Positions 1 through 8,714 of a stretch of DNA of 64,000 nucleotides are shown piece after piece. Source of the DNA: an uncultured Colwellia sp. GTDB taxonomy: Bacteria > Pseudomonadota > Gammaproteobacteria > Enterobacterales > Alteromonadaceae. The position numbers and the translations under genes were made by a program. The notes below the pieces were generated by a model. The model had not been told where the DNA came from. It was given only the letters and a program-made list of their open reading frames with translations, and ran no database searches. The first letter of the stretch is position 1; every line of letters starts with the position of its first letter. The stretch is taken from contig CAJXQJ010000001.1 of the NCBI GenBank assembly GCA_913058245.1, forward strand, positions 124,001 through 188,000. Reading direction: 5' to 3'.

Positions 1-1
1 T

Positions 2-727
2 ATGGGCTTCTTTAATGATGTTCAAAATATCATATCAAAGCTGCCAAAGCGCCGACAAACGCTATTATTTTCAGCCACTATGCCTGCTGAAATAGAGATA
101 CTTGCACAAGCAATATTAACCAAGCCAACAAAAATTGAAATTGCGGCACAAACCGTGACTATCGACTTGGTTAATCAAAGCGTGTACCACCTTGAAAAGT
201 CGAATAAAGTTCCGTTGCTATTTGATATATTGCAAAACTCTGATTTTGAAAAAGTGCTTATTTTTTGTAAAACGAAGTATGGCGCTGACATTATTGTGAA
301 AGCACTAGAAGAATCGTCCATAACTGCTGCGAGTCTTCATAGTGGGAAAACCCAAGCCATGAGAGAAGAAGCCTTACAAAACTTTAAAGATGCTAGTTTA
401 AGAGTGTTAGTTGCAACTGATGTTGCGGCACGTGGTATAGATGTTGATAACATTATGTTGGTTATTAACTATAATCTTCCTGAGGATCCAAGAAACTACA
501 TACACCGTATAGGGCGAACGGCTCGTGCTGGCAAAAGTGGCGTAGCTATTTCGTTTGCAGTAGAAAATGATGTAAGGCAACTTACGAATATTGAAAATAG
601 CATAGGGCAAGCGATTCCTATTGTAACAGAACAGCCTTTTCATAAAGAGTTTTCAAAAGCGCCTAAGCAAGTAAAGAAAAAGAAACCGGTTAAAAAGACA
701 AATAGAGCAAGAAAAAAAAGAAAGTAA
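2..727 (+). CDS. DEAD-box ATP-dependent RNA helicase, C-terminal part (cut by window edge)
   Basis: The reading frame is already open at the left edge, so this is the 3' part of a helicase gene; the Q motif, Walker A and DEAD box lie outside. Visible are motif III (SAT, in LLFSATMP), the second RecA-like domain with RVLVATDVAARGID (motif V), and HRIGRTARAG (motif VI). The protein ends in a lysine-rich tail (KKKKPVKKTNRARKKRK), typical of RhlE-like helicases that bind RNA nonspecifically. Expected role: RNA unwinding in ribosome assembly or mRNA decay. A second, complete DEAD-box gene lies at 57830. The paralogue type cannot be fixed from this fragment. Confidence 0.93.
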   Translation: MGFFNDVQNIISKLPKRRQTLLFSATMPAEIEILAQAILTKPTKIEIAAQTVTIDLVNQSVYHLEKSNKVPLLFDILQNSDFEKVLIFCKTKYGADIIVKALEESSITAASLHSGKTQAMREEALQNFKDASLRVLVATDVAARGIDVDNIMLVINYNLPEDPRNYIHRIGRTARAGKSGVAISFAVENDVRQLTNIENSIGQAIPIVTEQPFHKEFSKAPKQVKKKKPVKKTNRARKKRK

Positions 728-1052
728 GTACAGGGACGTGTTGCCTGAAGGTGGCAATTAAAAGGTGTTTCTAATGCGTTGTTCGCTATTAACATGGAAT
801 GACCATACTGCATACTCTCGCTTTGAACAAACATCTTTTGTTTTGAACAAAATTTAACCTCGTAAGGTCAACCCGCCTTAGCATAAACTCGCTAATTAAT
901 GAGTTTTACTTCAGTGGTTTAGGGATATTTTAGTTAATTACCACGATGGCAACTTCTTCAACAGCCACATAGGTTAATTTATGACTAAACATCATTTTTC
1001 TTAAGTGGCTGTTTTATGGCACTTTTAATTACTGTATATTTTTAACCAATAA
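728..1052. other. Intergenic region between convergent genes
   Basis: No convincing gene here. Two weak stem-loops are visible: AAACTC/GAGTTT at 885-906, followed by TTACTT, which may end the helicase transcript, and ACAGCCAC/GTGGCTGT at 961-1012 with a long loop. Both flanking genes point into the region, so terminators are expected. The short frames here have no ribosome binding site and look random. Confidence 0.4.
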
Positions 1053-1430
1053 TTAAAGTGCAGTAGGTTTTCTCTTAGAACGTTCTTTTGATGGTTCAGT
1101 AACCGTTTCCGATGAAGCAGCTAGAGCTTTGCTTTTGGCTCTTTTTTTCTTTTTGGCATTTTTACTCGCTGAAACAACGGTATTAATAAACTCAGCTGAT
1201 TTTTTACTTGGGTTGTAAGCGACCTTAATTGTTTTACCGTTTAACTCGATAATATCACCGCGGCGAATTTTTTTACGCTTTTGAACGGTAACTTTATTAT
1301 TTACTGAAACATTACCGTCACTGATCATGGTTTTAGCTTCGCCGCCACCTCCAACCATATTGGATATTTTAAGTAGTTTATAAAGCTCTATTGGTTCAAC
1401 ACAAATGTCGAAAGTTGAAGGTTCAGACAT
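1053..1430 (-). CDS. S4-domain RNA-binding protein, YbcJ-like with basic tail
   Basis: The first ~75 residues match the YbcJ-type S4 fold: a glycine-rich turn (MVGGGGEAKTMISDGNVSVN) followed by a KRKKIRRGD segment that in S4 domains contacts structured RNA. YbcJ of E. coli is about 70 residues; this protein is 125 because of a Lys/Arg/Ser-rich C-terminal extension that looks disordered and RNA-binding. It probably acts in the cytoplasm on rRNA or tRNA. It is a single gene, divergent from abgT. The ATG start has only a weak ribosome binding site. The exact RNA target is unknown. Confidence 0.8.
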   Translation of the reverse strand: MSEPSTFDICVEPIELYKLLKISNMVGGGGEAKTMISDGNVSVNNKVTVQKRKKIRRGDIIELNGKTIKVAYNPSKKSAEFINTVVSASKNAKKKKRAKSKALAASSETVTEPSKERSKRKPTAL

Positions 1431-1787
1431 GAAATACGCCTAGTCATCTAAAATAATAATATTGCTAAATTCTAACATATATATACCCTCAAGCCACGTG
1501 AATATGCAGAATTACCAGAGTGATTAACAGTGAGCATTAAGGCATTGATTGAATAAAATAGTTGCACTTACAGTTACATTTAGGTTGCTAATCCAGTAAC
1601 TGTTGCTCTAGGCAAAATTATTGATTCAACTTTACTGTTGTTGCTTATCTATTTGTGTTCATTAAAATTTTCTAAGGTACAGTCAACCAACGCTTTACTC
1701 TGGCATTTCGTCTGTATTCAACTGGAGCAACTGAACTGTCTATGATATCTTGCGCTCTATTGTATTTTTAATATGGACTAAATATTT
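1431..1787. other. Divergent intergenic region, S4 protein / abgT
   Basis: 357 bp between two divergent starts, so it must hold both promoters. It is AT-rich with no coding frame of note. I see no inverted repeat strong enough to call an operator, and no near-consensus -35/-10 pair that I would trust. Confidence 0.4.
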
Positions 1788-3383
1788 ATGAATTCAGTGG
1801 TTACCGATAACGAGCCTAAAACTAAACAACAAAAAGGTTGGTTTAATCGCTTTTTGGCCACCGTGGAATACTTAGGAAACCTATTACCACACCCAATTAC
1901 CTTATTCGCTATGTTTTGTATTGCCATTATTGTTGGTAGTGGCATAGCTGACTTTTTTGACCTAAGTGTTGTTGACCCGCGTCCAGAAGGCGCGAGAGGA
2001 CGAGCACCTGACGGTGTTATTCATGTCGTAAGCCTTATGTCTGTCGATGGTTTACATCGCATTGTGACGAGTTTAGTAACTAACTTTACTGGTTTTGCGC
2101 CGCTAGGTACGGTTTTAGTGGCGATATTAGGTGTCAGCGTTGCTGAGCATTCTGGCTTATTGTCTGCAACAATGCGTAACATGGTGATGGGCGCTTCTAA
2201 GCGCTTTGTAACTTTTGCAATCGTATTAGCTGCAATATTGTCAAACACAGCATCAGAGCTAGGTTATGTGGTTTTAATACCGCTGGCTGCGATGATATTT
2301 CATAGTCTTGGTCGTCATCCGCTAGCCGGGTTAGCCGCCGCTTTTGCAGGTGTTTCTGGTGGTTATAGTGCCAATTTATTACTCGGTACAATTGACCCAT
2401 TACTTGCCGGGATCACAACGCCAGCCGCACAAATGATAGACCCTGATTACGTTGTTGGCCCTGAAGCAAACTGGTATTTCATGGTGATTTCAACCTTTCT
2501 TATTGCCACTTTAGGTACCATCATTACCGAGAAAATTGTTGAACCACGTCTTGGAAAGTATGACCCGAGCGAAGCAAGTATCGATTTGTCAGCAAGTACT
2601 GTTGAACACATAACACCTTTGGAAAAGAAAGGTTTGCGTTGGGCTGGTTTTACTTTCTTACTGATGTGTATTTTACTTGCCCTTAGTATCGTGCCTGAAA
2701 ATGGTATTTTACGAAATCCAGAGACGGGTTTAGTTGCAGGTTCACCATTTCTTAAAGGTATTGTTGCCTTTATCTTTATAACATTTGCGATACCTGGCTT
2801 TGTTTACGGGAAAGTTGTTGGTACGATGAAAAACGATCGTGATGTGATTGATGCGATGTCAAAAAGCATCAGCTCAATGGGGTTGTATATCGTATTGGTA
2901 TTTTTTGCTGCTCAGTTTGTCGCGTTCTTTAAATGGACTAATTTTGGCACTATTATAGCGATTAAAGGCGCTGCGTTGCTGCAAGCAATGAGTCTTACTG
3001 GGCCGGAAGTGTTTATTGGCTTCATTTTGCTATGTGCTTTAATCAATTTAAGTTTAGGTTCGTCTTCGGCGCAATGGGCGGCAACAGCACCTATATTTGT
3101 ACCTATGCTAATGTTAATTGGTTATGCACCAGAAACCATTCAAGCTGCGTACCGAATTGGTGATTCAGTAACTAACTTAATTACCCCAATGATGAGTTAC
3201 TTCGGCTTAATTTTAGCGGTTGCAGCAAAATATAAAAAAGATATGGGTATAGGGACACTTGTTGCGACAATGTTGCCATACAGTATTGTATTCTTTATTG
3301 GTTGGGTAACACTTTTTTATGTTTGGGTGTTTGTCTTTGGTTTACCTGTAGGACCCGAGTCACCAATTTATTATAAACCTTAA
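1788..3383 (+). CDS. abgT: AbgT-family transporter (p-aminobenzoyl-glutamate transporter type)
   Basis: A 531-residue inner-membrane protein with many hydrophobic helices and the AbgT hallmarks: N-terminal YLGNLLPHPITLFAMFC, then GVSVAEHSGLLSATMR, a repeated hairpin region (SNTASELGYVVLIPLAA), and SLGSSSAQWAATAPIFVPML near the C-terminus. Length agrees with the family (about 500-530). Members import p-aminobenzoyl-glutamate or, in MtrF-like members, export sulfonamides; which applies here cannot be told. It is a single gene with its own terminator directly downstream. No AbgA/AbgB hydrolase subunits are adjacent, so a folate-salvage operon is not evident. Confidence 0.93.
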   Translation: MNSVVTDNEPKTKQQKGWFNRFLATVEYLGNLLPHPITLFAMFCIAIIVGSGIADFFDLSVVDPRPEGARGRAPDGVIHVVSLMSVDGLHRIVTSLVTNFTGFAPLGTVLVAILGVSVAEHSGLLSATMRNMVMGASKRFVTFAIVLAAILSNTASELGYVVLIPLAAMIFHSLGRHPLAGLAAAFAGVSGGYSANLLLGTIDPLLAGITTPAAQMIDPDYVVGPEANWYFMVISTFLIATLGTIITEKIVEPRLGKYDPSEASIDLSASTVEHITPLEKKGLRWAGFTFLLMCILLALSIVPENGILRNPETGLVAGSPFLKGIVAFIFITFAIPGFVYGKVVGTMKNDRDVIDAMSKSISSMGLYIVLVFFAAQFVAFFKWTNFGTIIAIKGAALLQAMSLTGPEVFIGFILLCALINLSLGSSSAQWAATAPIFVPMLMLIGYAPETIQAAYRIGDSVTNLITPMMSYFGLILAVAAKYKKDMGIGTLVATMLPYSIVFFIGWVTLFYVWVFVFGLPVGPESPIYYKP

Positions 3384-3396
3384 TAAATTATAATTT

Positions 3397-3420
3397 AAAG
3401 CCGCTTAACAGCGGCTTTTT
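3397..3420 (+). terminator. Rho-independent terminator of abgT
   Basis: A perfect 8-bp stem AAAGCCGC/GCGGCTTT with a 6-nt loop and a following run of T, 13 nt after the abgT stop codon. A classical intrinsic terminator. Confidence 0.9.
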
Positions 3421-3691
3421 TATGGCACTTTACGAGAGGTAAACATCTCTAAGTCATCTTATCTTTGACAAAGTTTATAAAAACATAAACACCAATCAAA
3501 AGGTATTGGCAGTTGAGCTCAGTCCTAAGCAGAAAATTCCCTTTAAATAATAGATATGTAAATTTCACACCTTAAAAAGCGATTATTTGAAGAATAATTG
3601 AAAAAATACGTTCGAATAGGCCCATTTGGGCGCATTAGGTTAGTCATTTTCCCATACTAGGCAACATTGTCGTACAGGAAAGGACCTAATA

Positions 3692-4585
3692 ATGGAAAAT
3701 ACACCTAGTGACGCCTTAAGCTCACAACTAACAATCAATGGCGAGAAAAAAGCAGACTCATACAAATTAGTATCTGCGCATGTTGCTAATAAATCTTTGA
3801 AATACACTACTATGTTTTGGTTTCTTACAACCTTAGTTGGGCAGTGGTTTTTCTTTTATTACATCATAGGCTTTTATGGCTTTTCAGTGATTAATGACAA
3901 CATTGAAATTTGGAATCGTTGGGAACCCATGGGGAGTAAACCTTACCTAATTGGTGACTTTTCAGGAAATCTTGCTTTTGCAGCACATGCTATTGGCGCT
4001 GGAATAGTTGCATTTGGCGGTGCCTTGCAATTGATGCCTAAAGTACGTAATTCATATCCAAAATTTCATAAAGTTAATGGTTATGTTTATTTAATAACCG
4101 TGCTTTGCTTGGCTGTTTCTGGTTTCTACCTAGTGTGGATAAGAGACCCTGAACCGATAAAACTTTCTGGCATTGGCACTACAGTTAATGGCTTTTTGAT
4201 ACTAGCTTTTGCGTATCTTACCGTGCGCTTGGCGATAAAAAAGGACGTTGCTAGCCATAGAAAATGGGCGTTGCGGTTGTTTATGGTGTCAAATGCACAA
4301 TGGACTTTACGACTTGGCGTATTTAGTTATTTAGTCACTGGTAATTTATTAGGACTGAAACCAGCATTTGGTGATCCGTTTTTCGCTATTTGGACATTTG
4401 GTTGTTATCTATTACCGCTTCTTGTATTACAAATATACTTTTATGCAAAAGAAAAGGGTAGTAGCAATATTAAGTTAGCAACGAGTACTGTGATGATTGC
4501 AATAACAATACTTATGATGATCGGCATGGTCGGCTTTACGCCATTTTTACTATCTGTTATGTCAGAAGCACCGATCACCTTGTAA
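3692..4585 (+). CDS. DUF2306 membrane protein
   Basis: A 297-residue protein with about seven predicted membrane helices. The central block (FAAHAIGAGIVAFGGALQLM ... KFHKVNGYVYLITVLCLAVSGFYL ... SHRKWALRLFMVSNA) carries the conserved histidines and arginine of DUF2306. Function is unknown; the pattern of membrane histidines resembles cytochrome b561-like folds, but haem binding is speculation. A good AGGAAAGGA ribosome binding site precedes the ATG. The next gene in the same direction is an AraC-type regulator with a membrane sensor half. Confidence 0.85.
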   Translation: MENTPSDALSSQLTINGEKKADSYKLVSAHVANKSLKYTTMFWFLTTLVGQWFFFYYIIGFYGFSVINDNIEIWNRWEPMGSKPYLIGDFSGNLAFAAHAIGAGIVAFGGALQLMPKVRNSYPKFHKVNGYVYLITVLCLAVSGFYLVWIRDPEPIKLSGIGTTVNGFLILAFAYLTVRLAIKKDVASHRKWALRLFMVSNAQWTLRLGVFSYLVTGNLLGLKPAFGDPFFAIWTFGCYLLPLLVLQIYFYAKEKGSSNIKLATSTVMIAITILMMIGMVGFTPFLLSVMSEAPITL

Positions 4586-4600
4586 ATACTACTCAAACTT

Positions 4601-4653
4601 AAAGAGAGTGAAATGAAGCAACCCCTTTGTTGTGATTGCTTCGTTGTCTCTTT
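4601..4653 (+). terminator. Long imperfect stem-loop after the DUF2306 gene
   Basis: Outer arms AAAGAGA/TCTCTTT enclose an inner stem GAAGCAA/TTGCTTC, followed by TTTATTTATT. The position 16 nt after the stop and the T-rich tail suggest a terminator separating this gene from the AraC gene. Confidence 0.6.
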
Positions 4654-4809
4654 ATTTATTCTTTAGCCGTTAGTTGTCAGCAAAATACAGCCAACTAGCA
4701 GAATTTCTGAATTGACCGCATAGGACTTATTTGAAGACGTGTGGATTCAGCCGCAATTTAAATTTACAATTACTGGGAGGCACAACAAATCTTTTTATCT
4801 GGTAGTTTA

Positions 4810-5949
4810 ATGGTTAACCTTTTTCCGACAATTATTTATTCCTGCATGATGGGAATGACAATACTGGCTTTATTAGATGTTTTTAAAAGGCCGAATGAAA
4901 GGCAAAACGTTTTTTTAAAAGGTTTACTGTTGTTATTGTTGATGCATTTAGCTGGTGAACTTTTTATATATTCTGGTGCGTATGTTTATGCGCCGGCGCT
5001 GGCTGGAGCACAACTGCCTTTTAGGGTTTTACTTGGGCCTGCACTCTATTTTTACGCGCACGCAACTATGTCGCCAGATCACGCTGTAGATAAAAAGGTT
5101 TGGGCATTGGCTTTATCAGGGCCCATTATCGTTGTATTGGCAATGTTGCCTTTTATTTTTATGATAACACCAGCAGAAAAGTTAGCTTTAGCTAATCCAA
5201 CAACTAGAGACCCTGAACTTTGGAAAATAGCGGTATTTACGTGCTTGTTCACAACTTTTGTCTTCATTTTATTTACTGCCTTATTTTTAGTGATGGCCTT
5301 AAAGCTTCACAATACCCATCGCCAACAACTAATGGAGCGCTTTTCAGAAATTGAGCAACGTTCATTAGGCTGGTTTAGCACAGTGTTAATTTTTTGGGGA
5401 GTTGCTTGGTTAATGTATGCCATCGAATTTTCGTTAGGCGCATTGGGTTGGTTCTGGTTTGGCTCTGGCGCTGTGCTGCCAGTATTTGAAGCTATTGTCC
5501 TCGCTGTTTTTATTCAGCGAGCATTAGGCCAAAAAGTACTTAATGAATCTGAAAAAGGCTTACCGCAAACTAGCCAAAAACGAGTCGCACTATTAAGTAC
5601 CGAAAAAATGCAATTAATAGCCTCAAAACTAGAGCGAGCCATGGTTGATGATAAGTTATATTTGCAGGATAACTTATCACTGAATAAGCTTTCAGAATCG
5701 ATATCTGAAACTGAAAACCATATTTCAGAAACACTCTCTCAATTTTTACATACCAAATTTTTCCAGTTTGTTAATAGTTTCAGAGTTGAAGAGGCCAAGA
5801 AAGCGTTACAAGAAAGCGATAAGCTAGTCACTAACATTGCTTTTGATGTAGGTTTTAATTCTAAGTCGACATTTAATACGGCTTTTAAAAAAATGGTGGG
5901 GCATAGTCCATCAGCTTATCGAAATTTATCGCTCGAAAATAAAGACTAA
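4810..5949 (+). CDS. AraC-family regulator with N-terminal membrane domain
   Basis: 379 residues. The first ~240 form six or seven hydrophobic segments; the last ~110 are an AraC/XylS double helix-turn-helix (LSLNKLSESISETENHISETL ... ITNIAFDVGFNSKSTFNTAFKKMVGHSPSAYR), with the family signature GFNSKSTFNTAFKK. Such membrane-tethered AraC proteins sense envelope or small-molecule signals and bind DNA from the membrane. It follows the DUF2306 gene by 224 bp, a pairing that suggests control of that gene. The start is uncertain because the nearest Shine-Dalgarno-like sequence is weak. Confidence 0.9.
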   Translation: MVNLFPTIIYSCMMGMTILALLDVFKRPNERQNVFLKGLLLLLLMHLAGELFIYSGAYVYAPALAGAQLPFRVLLGPALYFYAHATMSPDHAVDKKVWALALSGPIIVVLAMLPFIFMITPAEKLALANPTTRDPELWKIAVFTCLFTTFVFILFTALFLVMALKLHNTHRQQLMERFSEIEQRSLGWFSTVLIFWGVAWLMYAIEFSLGALGWFWFGSGAVLPVFEAIVLAVFIQRALGQKVLNESEKGLPQTSQKRVALLSTEKMQLIASKLERAMVDDKLYLQDNLSLNKLSESISETENHISETLSQFLHTKFFQFVNSFRVEEAKKALQESDKLVTNIAFDVGFNSKSTFNTAFKKMVGHSPSAYRNLSLENKD

Positions 5950-5990
5950 ACGGTATTTGGCTTTTTTATGAAATTAGCAATTTAAAGCAC

Positions 5991-6695
5991 TTATTTAAAA
6001 GCCCCATTTTTGTATGCGGTAGTTACTTTATCAATAAGTTCTTTGTCATTTAAATTTAGTTTGTGGTGTTTGCTAAAACCAAAAAGCGTGACATTATTTC
6101 TGACTTCTTCAAGCTCCATAGGTGATACTTTTAATTTTGCGCTCTTAATTTCCTCAGAAAAAGTTTCTAATATTTCTGGGCTTAGCATTATTAAGTCAAT
6201 GCGGTTTTTAAGTAACATGGAAAAGCCAATACGGTTATTTTGCACTGAAATTTTATCTAATGTGTCGTCACTATCAAATCGAGGAAAATACAATGAACCA
6301 CGAGCAACGCCAATAATTTTTCCTTTGAAGTCGTCATAAGTGTTAATAATAATGCTTTCTTTTGAAATAACTCTTAGTGCATCAGCCGCTTTAAATGGTG
6401 CGTAAAATGCGAATTTAGCTCTTTGCTCGGTTTTGTTTAGCCCTGCAACGACGTCAACATCGCCGTTTTTTAACATAGCAACACATCTGGCAAAATTAGG
6501 TGATTGAATAAAGGTTAGTTTTTTATCTAATACATTAGCAAGTACTTCAAGTGCTGTAATGTGAGTGCCGTGAGGCGTTTCTCCTAAGTATTGATAAGGA
6601 GGGTGGTCATCAATGCAGGCAACTATTAGGTTACTTTGAGCATGTGTTAATGAAGCCCAAAATAGGCTCAGCACAAGCAAACTAATTTTTTTCAT
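5991..6695 (-). CDS. Periplasmic solute-binding protein, family 3 type
   Basis: 234 residues with a clear signal peptide (MKKISLLVLSLFWASLTHA|QS). The mature part follows the bacterial extracellular solute-binding protein family 3 pattern: ACIDDHPPYQYLGE, ITALEVLANVLDKKLTFI, MLKNGDVDVVAGLNKTEQRAKFAFYAPF. No ABC permease or ATPase is adjacent, so it may work as a sensor or with a transporter encoded elsewhere; many Alteromonadales carry such orphan members of unknown ligand. The residues equivalent to the amino-acid-binding arginine are not clear, so an amino-acid ligand is not claimed. Confidence 0.85.
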   Translation of the reverse strand: MKKISLLVLSLFWASLTHAQSNLIVACIDDHPPYQYLGETPHGTHITALEVLANVLDKKLTFIQSPNFARCVAMLKNGDVDVVAGLNKTEQRAKFAFYAPFKAADALRVISKESIIINTYDDFKGKIIGVARGSLYFPRFDSDDTLDKISVQNNRIGFSMLLKNRIDLIMLSPEILETFSEEIKSAKLKVSPMELEEVRNNVTLFGFSKHHKLNLNDKELIDKVTTAYKNGAFK

Positions 6696-6786
6696 AATTT
6701 AGTATCTTAATTCTTTGCCGTATAAGGTTAAGTTTATACCATATTATGGATTTTCAATACAAATGGCGAGACAAGGATGTAAGAAG

Positions 6787-6807
6787 AGGGGCTTGCGAGA
6801 AGCCCCT
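6787..6807 (-). terminator. Stem-loop after the acyltransferase gene
   Basis: A perfect 8-bp stem AGGGGCTT/AAGCCCCT with a 5-nt loop lies 70 nt past the stop of the leftward acyltransferase gene. The U-tract is weak (CTTCTTAC on the minus strand), so efficiency is uncertain. Confidence 0.6.
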
Positions 6808-6876
6808 TTAGGTAATGCTTTAAATGGAAAATTAATGCAAATAATGGTGTAGTTTAATCGCAATAAAAGTTTGCGG

Positions 6877-7749
6877 CTAAACGCTGGTTGATAGATGCAA
6901 GCAGCAGCCTTTCCCTGCAAAAGTAAGTTGGTAACTAGGCTCAGCATTAACTTGAGATGAAGGAACTTTTTCTAACATGCCTTTGGCAATCAAAAAATCT
7001 AACATGTTTGTCGATAGTTCTCCGAGTTTAGCTTTAGCGGTAATTTCCATCTCAGTGGCGACACCTTTAATTGAATACAAGGCCGTAATTATCTTGGCCT
7101 CAGCTTCAGATAAATTTGGCATGCGGCCAGTATATGGTGGGTATTGATCCAAAGGATATTTACCTTGAATACTTTCGTAAGAGGCTTGCATGGCCTTAAT
7201 ATCGTCATCTTTATTACCTGTTAAGGTAAAGCTATGAAAAACACCTGATTCTTTACTAAGGTAATCAACCTTTGCTAAAAATATTGGTAATCCACAGCCT
7301 TGGGCAACATGATAAAAACCAGTTTTCCATTTTGGCACTGTGCCACGGGTACCTTCAGGCGTAAATAAGAAAAACACGCGTTGTAATTTCTGACTATTAA
7401 TGAAATCTTTTATTTGTTGCACTTGCCCTGTGCCTTGCTCTGAACGGTCAATGGGAATTGCGCCAAGATACATTAACCATGTACCTAGTAAAGGTACTCG
7501 ACAAATACTGTCTTTAATGGAAAAGTATATTTTTACATCTTGCTGTATCGCGGCGCCAAGTGCGTAAAAGAAATCCCAATTTGAAGTATGAGGAGCTGCG
7601 ATAGTAACACCTGCACCTTCAGGAACATTTTTACAAAGCTTCCAACCACTAAGTTTGAACCACCAAGTAAATAAAAATTTTAAGAAGTATTTAGCGAAAA
7701 CACCGTCGAATATCGTTTTTTTACGAATAGTAAGTGATTTTTTAGCCAT
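6877..7749 (-). CDS. 1-acyl-sn-glycerol-3-phosphate acyltransferase-like protein (PlsC fold)
   Basis: 290 residues. Acyltransferase motif I is the HX4D box HTSNWD (His54, Asp59); motif II is IPIDRSE and motif III FTPEGTRG (about residue 145), which bind the glycerophosphate. A short hydrophobic segment near the N-terminus fits a membrane-associated enzyme. The ~80 residues after the catalytic domain (EAEAKIITALYSIKGVATEMEITAKAKLGEL) look like a small winged-helix-type appendage, unusual for PlsC itself. The substrate could be a lysophospholipid or another acyl acceptor. It is a single leftward gene with a terminator. Confidence 0.88.
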   Translation of the reverse strand: MAKKSLTIRKKTIFDGVFAKYFLKFLFTWWFKLSGWKLCKNVPEGAGVTIAAPHTSNWDFFYALGAAIQQDVKIYFSIKDSICRVPLLGTWLMYLGAIPIDRSEQGTGQVQQIKDFINSQKLQRVFFLFTPEGTRGTVPKWKTGFYHVAQGCGLPIFLAKVDYLSKESGVFHSFTLTGNKDDDIKAMQASYESIQGKYPLDQYPPYTGRMPNLSEAEAKIITALYSIKGVATEMEITAKAKLGELSTNMLDFLIAKGMLEKVPSSQVNAEPSYQLTFAGKGCCLHLSTSV

Positions 7750-7831
7750 ATGATTGAAGATTATTATTACGATAAATATAGAAAGTATTGTAGCAGATTA
7801 CAGCGATAAAATTATTGATGTAGCGTTTGTT

Positions 7832-8536
7832 TTAGGGTTTTATAGCGCGATAAGCATCAATAATGTTTTGTACGTTGTTGTTCTTGCCTTGCTGAATGCG
7901 TTGATAATGGCTTAAAGTTTTTGTTAAATACTTGTCAACTACTGCAGCTTGGTAATCATCAGTAGCACACCAAATATTATCGCCTATAGGGCTTATGTTG
8001 GCTGTTATATTACTCGTAGATGAAACATGTAATATTTCATAAAAACGTCGATTATCTTCAATCAGTACTTCATTTTTTAAGCTGAAATCCAATTTAATTA
8101 ACTTTTGACGTAGGGCATATTGGTGGTGTACCGGACAAAGTAAAAAATCAATGTTGAGGCGTTTGTGTTGCTGATAAATAGCTTCTATAAACTTAATCAT
8201 TAAATCACCGCCAACACCCGCAATAATGACTAAGTGTTTTCCTTGATACTGCGCTAGTGGTAATTTTGCAACGTCAATACAGTGGCTTTGCCAAGTAAAG
8301 TTTTTGTAGAAACGCTCAAGCTTATTTTTCAGTGTCGCCATAAGCTCTGGCACAATATCGACAAAATGCACTTTGCTATTTTCTTGCTGTGATAGCAATG
8401 ACATACCTAGCAAGCCGTGATCGCAACAACAGTCCCAAATATGGTCGTAATGCGAGGTTACCATGCTTTCAATTTTCTGTATGCGTTTGCTCAGTTTAAA
8501 GTCGTGTTTCAAAGCTGTTTTTTTAATGGGGGACAA
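7832..8536 (-). CDS. trmK: TrmK-like SAM-dependent tRNA (adenine-N1) methyltransferase
   Basis: 234 residues. The N-terminus LSKRIQKIESMV and the SAM-binding loop WDCCCDHGLLGMSLL, with VHFVDIVPEL after it, match the TrmK/DUF633 family, which methylates N1 of A22 in some bacterial tRNAs. A later IIAGVGGDLMIKFIEAI segment corresponds to the conserved AGMGG motif. The gammaproteobacterial members are little studied, so the tRNA target is inferred from family membership. The first codon is a TTG without a clear ribosome binding site; the true start could be slightly downstream. Confidence 0.78.
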   Translation of the reverse strand: MSPIKKTALKHDFKLSKRIQKIESMVTSHYDHIWDCCCDHGLLGMSLLSQQENSKVHFVDIVPELMATLKNKLERFYKNFTWQSHCIDVAKLPLAQYQGKHLVIIAGVGGDLMIKFIEAIYQQHKRLNIDFLLCPVHHQYALRQKLIKLDFSLKNEVLIEDNRRFYEILHVSSTSNITANISPIGDNIWCATDDYQAAVVDKYLTKTLSHYQRIQQGKNNNVQNIIDAYRAIKP

Positions 8537-8714
8537 CGACGCTATTGTATAGTGAATAGGCCCTAATAGACAAATTGTTACTTTGCGTCACGTCATTATT
8601 TGTTGCTATATTTATGCTCCAGTTAACGCGTGTTAAAAAGGTAGCTATACGCACATACCAGCGCATAGCCACTATAAAGTATAGAAAGACTTTTTAGGTG
8701 CTGAATCTATAATG

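Noticed and set aside
640-834. 64-residue hydrophobic frame at the end of the first helicase gene (minus strand)
   Set aside because: Its hydrophobicity arises from the reverse complement of the Lys-rich AAA/AAG tail of the helicase; no ribosome binding site.
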